The notes beneath the pieces are model-generated. The model was not told where the DNA came from. It saw only the letters and a list, made by a program, of their open reading frames with translations, and searched no databases. A program made the translations under genes and the position numbers. A DNA stretch of 46,448 bases from Leisingera sp. ANG59 (GTDB taxonomy: Bacteria; Pseudomonadota; Alphaproteobacteria; Rhodobacterales; Rhodobacteraceae), in the NCBI RefSeq assembly GCF_013317235.1, contig NZ_WLCM01000014.1, positions 29,712-76,159 on the forward strand. Direction: 5' to 3'. This document shows, one piece after another, positions 7,904 to 14,742 of the stretch (positions within the stretch are counted from its first letter, which is position 1; each line of letters starts with the position of its first letter).

Positions 7904-8842
7904 GTGCCTGAAACCGTTGCATTTCTGATGACCCCTGATTTTGCGATGATGTCAGCCGCCGCCGCGATTGAACCGTTGCGGGCCGCCAACCGGCTGGCGG
8001 GACATGATCTTTATTCTATCCGGTTTCTGTCGGCTGCCGGAGGAGCGCTCAGTTCCTCCTGTGGCGGCATGTTCGAGACCACGCCAATAAACAGCCAGGA
8101 AGACTTCGTCGACAAGCTTTTTGTTGTGGCCGGGGGCAATCCATTTGCCCTCACCGGACGTCAGGAGATGCCCTTTCTCCGCCACGCAGCCCGGCATGGC
8201 ACGCAATTGGGCGGGATTTCAGGCGGGTCGGTCTTGCTTGCCAGGGCCGGTCTCATGGCGAACAGGCGCTTCACAGTGCATTGGGAGCACATGGATGCCA
8301 TGCGCGAAGAGTTCCCCGATCTTATGATCGAAAAGCGTCTGTTCGTTCTGGACCGCGACCGTGCAACCTGTGCCGGTGGGGTGGCGCCTCTGGACATGAT
8401 GCACGCGCTGATCCGGGCGCGACACGGGGCGGCGCTCGCCTCAGCGGTCAGTGACTGGTTTATCCATACTCGGGTGCGGGTTGCCGATGACGCGCAGCGG
8501 ACGCAAGAAACCGATGAGACGCGCTTTCACGCGACCGTGGCCACCGCTGTACGGCTGATGGAAGACCATATCGCCGATCCTCTGAGCCTTGATCAGATCG
8601 CCAGGCTATGCGGCATCAGCGCAAGGCAGTTGCAGCGCCGCTTTGGTATTGATTTTGGCCGTTCTGTCGTGTCGCATTACATGCGCTTGCGGCTGTCAAA
8701 AGCTGATGAACTGGTCCGTCAGACGCGCCTCAGCATCGGCGAGATTGCCGTGGCCACCGGGTTTTCCAGCCAATCGAATTTCACTCGGGCCTATAGCGAT
8801 TTACACGGGATGTCGCCGCGCGAGAGACGTTCTCGGGGGTAA
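7904..8842 (+). CDS. GlxA-type AraC regulator with DJ-1/PfpI-like sensor domain
   Basis: About 312 residues with the same architecture as the divergent regulator at 6818-7801: an amidotransferase-like N-terminal domain (FLMTPDFAMMSAAAAIEPLRAANRLAG), an elbow GGISGGSVLLARAG lacking the cysteine, and an AraC DNA-binding C-terminus (IARLCGISARQLQRRF; IAVATGFSSQSNFTRAY). GTG 7904 is chosen over TTG 7853 because AAAAAGGACG lies just upstream. It reads toward the DadA-like oxidoreductase 100 bp downstream and is its probable activator. By family analogy the ligand is a betaine- or carnitine-like amine, but the sequence does not identify it. Confidence 0.8.
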   Translation: MPETVAFLMTPDFAMMSAAAAIEPLRAANRLAGHDLYSIRFLSAAGGALSSSCGGMFETTPINSQEDFVDKLFVVAGGNPFALTGRQEMPFLRHAARHGTQLGGISGGSVLLARAGLMANRRFTVHWEHMDAMREEFPDLMIEKRLFVLDRDRATCAGGVAPLDMMHALIRARHGAALASAVSDWFIHTRVRVADDAQRTQETDETRFHATVATAVRLMEDHIADPLSLDQIARLCGISARQLQRRFGIDFGRSVVSHYMRLRLSKADELVRQTRLSIGEIAVATGFSSQSNFTRAYSDLHGMSPRERRSRG

Positions 8843-8943
8843 GTTTGTCCATATTTCGCAATTTTGAGGCCGGATAGTGAAGCACCGGTCAGGCGCAGGT
8901 CTTTAGGAATATCCCAAATAGACTCTTATCCCGAGGGACAGTC

Positions 8944-10281
8944 ATGACCAAGTCGACCCCGTATCTGATCATTGGCGCAGGCATTCACGGCCTGTCCACC
9001 GCCGCGCATCTGGCGAAGAAACTCAAGGCGACGGGCAAAGGCTCGGGCGCGGATATCCTTGTCATCGACAAGGCTGGCATCGCGGCGGGCGCATCCGGGA
9101 TCGCTTGCGGTGTGGTGCGCAACAACTACTTCCAGCCCGCCATGCGCGAGTTGATGGCACATTCGGTGCAGCATTGGGAAGCCAACGCCGAGGTGTTCCA
9201 GTACAACCCCGTCGGCTACCTGCAAATCTCGGCCGAATCCATGCGCGAAGATGTCGGCACCATCTATCAGCAGCAGAAGGCCATCGGCTATGAATCCGAA
9301 TTCATCGAAGGGGCCGCCGACAGCGACAAATACATGAAGGCGATGTTCGACGACTGGTCGGCCCAGAACATCACCTCTGTCCTGCACGAGAAGAAGGGCG
9401 GCTTTGCCCATAACGCTCCGGCGATCTATGCGCTGGCTAAAATGGCCGAAGACGAAGGCGTGCGCATTCAGAGCGGCATCACCGTGAACGGCATGAAGTT
9501 CGACAGCGGTTCGGGCGCGGTTACCGGCGTTGAAACGGACAAAGGTGACATCCTGTGCGATCATCTGGTCGTGGCTGCTGGCCCGTGGGTGCGCGACTTC
9601 TGGACCATGGCCGAACTGCCCAAGTCCGTGTCGATCAAAGGTGCCGATGGTGCCATGCATGACAGGCTGCCGATGTGGACCTTCTGGCAGCTGGAAGAAG
9701 GCGTCCTGCGCGTCGATCCGCAGCTGTTGCGCACCAATGAGGGCAAGCTGCCGCCGGTAATCCACGTCGACACCGATGCGCCGCTGATCTCCGATGTGGA
9801 TGGCAGTGTCATCACCGAGGAAATGTGGGGTATCTACTACAAGCCGGACACCAACTTTGGCGGCATTCAGGGCGGCGCGATGCCCTATCCGATCCACAAG
9901 GATGCGGATGAGATCGCCATTGATCCCTATGGCCCTTCCTCGCCGGAATTCGTTTCCTCGCCGGAGTTCGCCCATATGTGGGTCTCGGCGCTGGCGCATT
10001 GCAACAGCCGTTTCAAAGGCACCATGCCGAAGTACCACAAGGAAGCCTCGGGCGGTGTTGGTTGCTTTACCCCGGACAGCTTCCCGGTCTTCGACACCTT
10101 TCGCGAAAATGTCTACATGATCGCAGACAGCAACCACGGCTACAAAATGATCGGTGTGGGCGAGCTGGTGGCGCAGGAAATCCTGGGCGAGAAATCCGCC
10201 CTGCTGGAGCCCTTCCGCTTCTCGCGCTATGCCGAAGGCAAGCTGCACCCGGTGTCCAACAGCCCCTATCCCTGGAGCTGA
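8944..10281 (+). CDS. FAD-dependent amine oxidoreductase, DadA/sarcosine-oxidase-beta-like
   Basis: A 445-residue single-subunit flavoenzyme. The FAD-binding LIIGAGIHGLSTAAHLA is at residues 8-24, the second flavin strand is ILVIDKAGIAAGASGIACG, and the C-terminal signature is VYMIADSNHGYKMIGVGELVAQ. This is the D-amino-acid oxidase/dimethylglycine-sarcosine group, which oxidises C-N bonds of N-methyl or amino acids. GAGGGACAG precedes ATG 8944. It follows a GlxA-type regulator in the same direction and ends at a hairpin (10309-10334), so it is probably a single-gene unit. The exact amine is unknown; dimethylglycine, sarcosine or a related compound would fit the neighbours. Confidence 0.75.
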   Translation: MTKSTPYLIIGAGIHGLSTAAHLAKKLKATGKGSGADILVIDKAGIAAGASGIACGVVRNNYFQPAMRELMAHSVQHWEANAEVFQYNPVGYLQISAESMREDVGTIYQQQKAIGYESEFIEGAADSDKYMKAMFDDWSAQNITSVLHEKKGGFAHNAPAIYALAKMAEDEGVRIQSGITVNGMKFDSGSGAVTGVETDKGDILCDHLVVAAGPWVRDFWTMAELPKSVSIKGADGAMHDRLPMWTFWQLEEGVLRVDPQLLRTNEGKLPPVIHVDTDAPLISDVDGSVITEEMWGIYYKPDTNFGGIQGGAMPYPIHKDADEIAIDPYGPSSPEFVSSPEFAHMWVSALAHCNSRFKGTMPKYHKEASGGVGCFTPDSFPVFDTFRENVYMIADSNHGYKMIGVGELVAQEILGEKSALLEPFRFSRYAEGKLHPVSNSPYPWS

Positions 10282-10308
10282 GTGGTCGTAAACGGCCATG
10301 CAATACTC

Positions 10309-10334
10309 AAGGCGCGTCCATCCGGGCGCGCCTT
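10309..10334. terminator. Hairpin terminator after FAD oxidoreductase
   Basis: An 11-bp GC-rich inverted repeat (AAGGCGCGTCC at 10309-10319 pairing with GGGCGCGCCTT at 10324-10334, one wobble) lies 28 bp after the oxidoreductase stop codon. It also lies between that gene and the convergent usp gene, so it may serve both strands. Confidence 0.6.
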
Positions 10335-10401
10335 ACGGTATTGGGGATGCGTTTCCTTCCTGATGAGACAGGGGGTCAGGCCCGGGACACGGGGCCAACC
10401 A

Positions 10402-10860
10402 TCATAGCACCGTCAGGCAGGCACATTTGGCCTGATGGCTGATGCCCAACGATGTACTGCCCTGGATCAGCGCGCCGACACTTCCCAAACCTCGGCGACC
10501 GGTGACAATCAGGTCGGCGTCGCATTCTTCGGCGCAGGCAATGATCTCATCGACGGGGTTGCCTCGATTGCTGCGGGTCCCGGCAAATTCCAAACCATAT
10601 TCGCCGGCAATTTCTCGCCCTTTGGCCAGGATGTTGTCCGTGGCTTTTTTCACCTCATCCATGGAAGGCATCGTGGTAACCGTGTGATAGCCGGCAACCG
10701 CACCAAGCGCGAAGGCGACTGTGTGCGGCTGAGGTGTGTGAACCACATATATTTTCGACTGGTAGTTCCGAGCCAGATCACAGGCTGTACGCAATGCCGT
10801 TTCAGACATTTCAGATCCATCCAAGCCGACGACAATGCGTTTAAACATGGGGTTTCCCAT
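10402..10860 (-). CDS. Universal stress protein, UspA family
   Basis: A 152-residue single Usp domain. It starts MFKRIVVGLDGSEMSETAL after a short leader and ends with the ATP-binding signature G-x2-G-x9-G-S in TGRRGLGSVGALIQGSTS, so it should bind ATP. ATG 10860 follows GAGGAGGACAGAACG. ATG 10848 is a possible internal start. Usp proteins accompany adaptation to energy or oxygen limitation. That fits the FNR-type palindrome 61-74 bp upstream (10921-10934), which suggests induction when oxygen is low. It is convergent with the FAD oxidoreductase. Confidence 0.85.
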   Translation of the reverse strand: MGNPMFKRIVVGLDGSEMSETALRTACDLARNYQSKIYVVHTPQPHTVAFALGAVAGYHTVTTMPSMDEVKKATDNILAKGREIAGEYGLEFAGTRSNRGNPVDEIIACAEECDADLIVTGRRGLGSVGALIQGSTSLGISHQAKCACLTVL

Positions 10861-10920
10861 CGTTCTGTCCTCCTCGCTTCTCGATGGAGCAAAATTAGCA
10901 TCGTTGAGTGTTGGAGGGCG

Positions 10921-10934
10921 TTGACCCATGTCAA
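10921..10934. promoter_or_regulatory. FnrL/FNR-type box upstream of usp
   Basis: TTGACCCATGTCAA is a perfect TTGAC-N4-GTCAA palindrome, close to the FNR consensus TTGAT-N4-ATCAA as used by FnrL and related Crp/Fnr regulators in Rhodobacteraceae. Its centre is about 67 bp upstream of the usp start codon, a suitable distance for an activation site. The match is seen directly; the binding protein is inferred. Confidence 0.6.
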
Positions 10935-11034
10935 CCAGTGGCCCCGGCACTGTGCTCCGGCATGTGACGCCAACAAGGCGCGCCCAACCAGGGGCAAATT
11001 GTACCTCTTATAGCAGAGCCCGGTGCTTTGGCGT

Positions 11035-11469
11035 TTACTCCCCAGCGGGGCTCCACATCGGATTGCCCGATACGGTTTCCGCGACCTCTTCCTGTAGCAC
11101 GTCCCAGTGTTCGGAGATTTTGCCATCTGTCACGCGAAAGATGTCGACACCGACGAACGGTTTAGGGCCGAAGCCAGTCACCCGGAAATGGACCGCGACC
11201 ATGCCGCTTTCTTCATCTGCGATCACGTTACCGATTTGGTAGTCGACGCCTGCTGTGGGCCCGCTGGCAAACCCCCGCAACGTATCCAACCCGTTCGGGA
11301 AGGCAGGGTTGTGCTGAATGTAATCCTCGGAAAAGTAGCGGTCGATCGCCTCAACATCCGGATTGACAAAAACGACATCCAGGCCGTTCAGGACGATGTT
11401 CCGTGCGCTTTCGGCGGCGGCAGCCATGGGGGCAGCGGCCAGGAGCGTTGCAAGAAACAACTGTTTCAT
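11035..11469 (-). CDS. Exported SnoaL-like (NTF2-fold) protein
   Basis: A 144-residue protein with a signal peptide (MKQLFLATLLAAAPMAAAAE, cleavage near residue 19) and one SnoaL-like NTF2-fold domain. It has the typical YIQHNPAFPNGLDTLRGF and DIFRVTDGKISEHWDVLQ segments. Such proteins are small periplasmic binding or lyase/cyclase folds of unclear function. AAAGGAAACCACAG before ATG 11469 supports the start; the frame upstream to 11544 is not needed. It is followed by a usp gene in the same direction but more than 170 bp away, so it is probably transcribed separately. Confidence 0.75.
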   Translation of the reverse strand: MKQLFLATLLAAAPMAAAAESARNIVLNGLDVVFVNPDVEAIDRYFSEDYIQHNPAFPNGLDTLRGFASGPTAGVDYQIGNVIADEESGMVAVHFRVTGFGPKPFVGVDIFRVTDGKISEHWDVLQEEVAETVSGNPMWSPAGE

Positions 11470-11571
11470 CTGTGGTTTCCTTTTGATTGATGACTGTCCG
11501 GCATTACATAGCCAAGTTACTTCATGCGGCTGCAATCGCCACATTGCGTTCGGACCAGACCTCGTAGATTG

Positions 11572-12912
11572 TCAGACCTCCGCCCCGGCCTGCCATTGCG
11601 CCAGACGCAACCGGGCATTGGCTCCGACGCTCAAGAGCGGGTCAGGGGGCAACCGGTTTGGCTTGCCGCTAACGGCTTGAATATCGTCCAGCGCCTGGCT
11701 TTTTATGCCGGTCCCGAGATCGGCCAGAAGCCGCCCTGCCGACCATCCCCGCGTAAGACCGACCCCATTATAGCAATTGGCTGAATACAAGCGCTCGTCC
11801 AGCGCACCAAAGAAGGTCTGGTGATTGCCCGAGAGACTGACCACGCCGCCCCAGGTTGCGGAAATCGGCACATTGGCAAAGTCGGGCCAACGCTTGTCCA
11901 GACCGCTTCGGTGTGCCCTGCGGGCAGTGGCAAGGTCGTGGTCCTCGCCACAGAAATGCGGGGCGGCGGCATAGTGATTGCGGATCAGCAGCCGCCCTTC
12001 GGCGGTCATTCTCAGTGTCGTCCCAGCGGCATCCGCCGGGGTCAGCCCCCAATTCATGCGCCCTTTGTATCGCGCCTTCTCGCCCGCTGTCAGCGGACGG
12101 GTGATCGACGCAAAGGTGATCGTCGGCAGGATACGCGATTTCATATAGCCGAATTGACCTGTATAGGGATCGGTCGCGAGGATGACGTTGCGCGCCTCGA
12201 TGTCCACCAACTCGCCCGAGGAACGGCGCAGCTGCGCCACATAGCCGCCGCGGGCCTTACCGAACCGTACAACTGGAGTGTCATCGACGAGGGTCACGGT
12301 CTGCGGCAGATTGGCCGCCAGCCCGCGCACCATAGCCATTGGGTCCACCAGGACCGACCCGGGGGTAAAGACCGAAGCCGCATAATGCCGCGTCCCCATC
12401 ACTTCGGCGCAGCCGTCACGGTCCAGCAGCTCGTAAGAGGCGCCCAGCCAGTCCAGCGCCTCTACATAAGAGCGGATCATGCCGGTGCCCCGTTCCTTGA
12501 CCGCGCCTTGCAGCTTGCCGCAGTCGGACCAGTCACAATTGATTGACAGTTCTTGCGTGCGCGCCCGCATCTGGTCGATAGCGGCCCGATTCAGGTCCAT
12601 GATCCGGGTCAACCGATCCTTGTCCCGGGTTTCCAGATCGAACTTGTGCGGAAGATCAAGCAAGAAGCCGGAATTGCGCCCCGAAGCGCCCCAACCGATC
12701 GGTCGCGCATCGACAAGCAGAACGCGGTCATTGCCCGCCACTTCACCAAGCCGGGTTGCGGCGGACAGGCCGGTAATGCCGCCGCCGATCACTAACCAAT
12801 CACAGGTGCCCGGCAGGGTGGCTTCGGTCCCGAGCGGAAATAACTCGTCGGCAGAATGCCAGCCGCCCGGGGTGTCAAGGGGCGGGGTGATTGGCGTCTG
12901 ATAGGACGGCAT
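11572..12912 (-). CDS. FAD-dependent oxidoreductase, OrdL/PuuB-like
   Basis: A 446-residue flavoenzyme. After about 38 residues typical of OrdL proteins comes DWLVIGGGITGLSAATRLG, the FAD Rossmann motif, then VLLVDARPIGWGASGRNSGF. The C-terminus has the NCYNGVGLTRGWSAGRLLAD flavin-contact segment. OrdL/PuuB-type enzymes oxidise gamma-glutamylputrescine and other secondary amines. Substrate specificity here is unknown, but the flanking sarcosine-oxidase-like operon suggests an N-alkylated amino acid. It is divergent from that operon across a 281-bp intergenic region. No partner ferredoxin or synthetase gene is adjacent, arguing against a dedicated putrescine pathway. Confidence 0.75.
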   Translation of the reverse strand: MPSYQTPITPPLDTPGGWHSADELFPLGTEATLPGTCDWLVIGGGITGLSAATRLGEVAGNDRVLLVDARPIGWGASGRNSGFLLDLPHKFDLETRDKDRLTRIMDLNRAAIDQMRARTQELSINCDWSDCGKLQGAVKERGTGMIRSYVEALDWLGASYELLDRDGCAEVMGTRHYAASVFTPGSVLVDPMAMVRGLAANLPQTVTLVDDTPVVRFGKARGGYVAQLRRSSGELVDIEARNVILATDPYTGQFGYMKSRILPTITFASITRPLTAGEKARYKGRMNWGLTPADAAGTTLRMTAEGRLLIRNHYAAAPHFCGEDHDLATARRAHRSGLDKRWPDFANVPISATWGGVVSLSGNHQTFFGALDERLYSANCYNGVGLTRGWSAGRLLADLGTGIKSQALDDIQAVSGKPNRLPPDPLLSVGANARLRLAQWQAGAEV

Positions 12913-13050
12913 AGGATGATCCTCAAAGCGATCAGGTGTCAGATGCGTCGATTCTTAAACCGCCCAAAAAACAGGCTTGCGCGAAACTGGACGGAAATTG
13001 CCAAGATGTGGCCACGAAAGGTATTTCGTTGGTGCGCATCGGAACCCCGT

Positions 13051-13081
13051 GACTACGAAGCCCCGTCTCCCTCGGGGAGTC
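13051..13081 (+). repeat. Imperfect hairpin upstream of the sox-like operon
   Basis: GACT (13051-13054) pairs with AGTC (13078-13081), and inside it CCCCG (13061-13065) pairs with CGGGG (13073-13077), leaving a one-sided bulge. It lies about 110 bp before soxB in the 281-bp divergent intergenic region. It may be a leader hairpin or regulator site. No known riboswitch consensus could be recognised. Confidence 0.3.
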
Positions 13082-13193
13082 GGCTGGAACCTTCGCGAAG
13101 AGTGGCCGAATATCGCAAAAAAATGACCGTTTTTGATATGCTGCGCCGTTGATCTGCGCATAGACACGCTTCATCGCAAGATGGAGCGCCCCG

Positions 13194-14444
13194 ATGAGAT
13201 ATTCCGCCGCCCGTGTCCTGTGGGAAGGGCTGACCGGACACAAGGGCTGGACCCGCGCTTGGCGCGACCCGGAGCCCAAGCCGCAGTACGACATCGTCAT
13301 CATCGGTGGCGGCGGTCACGGATTGGCAACCGCGCATTACCTCGCCTCGATCTATGGTCAGCACCGTGTGGCCGTGCTGGAAAAGGGCTGGATCGGTGGC
13401 GGCAATGTCGGGCGCAATACGACGATCATCCGTTCGAACTACCTGCTGGACGGCAATGAGCCATTCTATGAATTCTCGCTCAAGCTCTGGGAAGGGCTGG
13501 AGCAGGACCTGAACTACAACGCCATGGTCAGCCAGCGTTCGATCATAAACCTGATCCATACCGACGCACAGCGCGATGCCTTCCGGCGGCGCGGCAATGC
13601 GATGATTTTGCACGGCGCGGGGGCCGAGTTGCTGAATGCCGAACAGGTGCGGCGCGAAGTGCCGTTCCTGAATTTCGACAATGCCCGTTTTCCAATCAAA
13701 GGCGCGCTGGTGCAGCGCCGGGGTGGCACGGTGCGCCACGATGCCGTGGCCTGGGGCTATGCCCGCGCGGCAAACAGCCGGGGCGTGGATATCATTCAGA
13801 ACTGCGAAGTCACCGGCTTCCGGATCGAGAATGGCAAGGTTCTGGGGGTGGAGACCACGCGCGGCTATATCGGCGCCGGCAAGGTCGGCGTAGCGGTGGC
13901 GGGCAACTCCAGCCGGGTGATGGCCAAGGCGGGCATGCGCCTGCCGATCGAGAGTCACGTTCTGCAGGCTTTTGTTTCCGAAGGGCTGAAGCCGGTGATC
14001 CCGGGCGTCATCACCTTTGGCGCCGGGCATTTCTATGTCAGCCAGTCCGACAAGGGCGGGCTGGTCTTTGGCGGCGATATCGACGGCTACAACACCTATG
14101 CCCAACGCGGCAATCTGCCGGTGGTCGAGGATGTCTGCGAAGGTGGCGTGGCGTTGATGCCGATCATCGGTCGCGCCCGGCTGCTGCGGATGTGGGGCGG
14201 GATCATGGATATGTCGATGGATGGTTCGCCCTATATCGACAAGACCCATATCGACGGGCTCTTCTTCAATGGCGGCTGGTGCTATGGCGGTTTCAAGGCG
14301 ACCCCGGCCTCGGGTTATGCCTTTGCCCATCTTCTGGCCACGGGCAAACCGCATGACACTGCCACGGCCTATCGTCTGGATCGTTTCCGCCGTGGCGGCA
14401 TGATCGATGAAAAGGGCGTCGGCGCCCAACCCAACCTGCACTGA
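13194..14444 (+). CDS. soxB: Sarcosine oxidase beta-subunit-like flavoprotein
   Basis: A 416-residue homologue of the heterotetrameric sarcosine oxidase beta subunit. It has an FAD motif VIIGGGGHGLATAHYLA (residues 35-51) and RGGTVRHDAVAW containing His182 at the place of the histidine that binds FMN covalently in this family. Near the C-terminus it has GGWCYGGFKATPASG with the conserved active-site lysine. The full-length match suggests a working oxidative N-demethylase. GGAG is seven bases before ATG 13194. It is the first gene of the tightly packed order B-D-A-G. The substrate could be sarcosine or another N-methyl amino acid, since the D subunit is atypical. Confidence 0.85.
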   Translation: MRYSAARVLWEGLTGHKGWTRAWRDPEPKPQYDIVIIGGGGHGLATAHYLASIYGQHRVAVLEKGWIGGGNVGRNTTIIRSNYLLDGNEPFYEFSLKLWEGLEQDLNYNAMVSQRSIINLIHTDAQRDAFRRRGNAMILHGAGAELLNAEQVRREVPFLNFDNARFPIKGALVQRRGGTVRHDAVAWGYARAANSRGVDIIQNCEVTGFRIENGKVLGVETTRGYIGAGKVGVAVAGNSSRVMAKAGMRLPIESHVLQAFVSEGLKPVIPGVITFGAGHFYVSQSDKGGLVFGGDIDGYNTYAQRGNLPVVEDVCEGGVALMPIIGRARLLRMWGGIMDMSMDGSPYIDKTHIDGLFFNGGWCYGGFKATPASGYAFAHLLATGKPHDTATAYRLDRFRRGGMIDEKGVGAQPNLH

Positions 14445-14454
14445 GGGCAACGCG

Positions 14455-14742
14455 ATGCTGATACCCCACCCCATCCTGGGTCTGCGCGATGCGCAGGAGT
14501 TCACATACCTGGGCGATGCCTCGTTGCTTGACCGCCCGGATGGCATGGCCGAGGGCGCCTCGGAGGCGTTTCACGACTACCTCTACCTGCGCGACAACCC
14601 GGCGGGCGAACATCGCGAGCTGTGGTTTCACGAGCAGGGCGACCGGTCGTGGCTGGTGGTCACGCGCAACACGCTGACCCATGAAATCACCAAGGCAGAG
14701 CTGGCCCGTGACGTCGCGCTGGCCCGGAGGGGCGTGAAATGA
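14455..14742 (+). CDS. soxD: Sarcosine oxidase delta-subunit-like protein lacking zinc ligands
   Basis: A 95-residue SoxD homologue recognised by DAQEFTYLGDA, the FHDYLYLRDNPAG segment and the WLVVTRNTLTHEI tail, and by its position between soxB and soxA. In characterised delta subunits an N-terminal CPxCG and a later HxxGCRxW bind zinc. Here the corresponding segments read HPILGL and HEQGDRSW, and the protein has no cysteine at all. It should therefore hold its place in the complex without zinc. It starts 10 bp after soxB and overlaps soxA by 4 bp (ATGA). Confidence 0.75.
   Translation: MLIPHPILGLRDAQEFTYLGDASLLDRPDGMAEGASEAFHDYLYLRDNPAGEHRELWFHEQGDRSWLVVTRNTLTHEITKAELARDVALARRGVK

Noticed and set aside
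8926-10299. A 457-residue open frame on the minus strand
   Set aside because: It lies wholly antisense to the FAD oxidoreductase gene, has no family motif, and follows from the codon bias of GC-rich DNA.
12913-13193. A glycine-type riboswitch upstream of the sox-like operon
   Set aside because: Only a single imperfect hairpin is visible, and none of the conserved glycine riboswitch core could be recognised.
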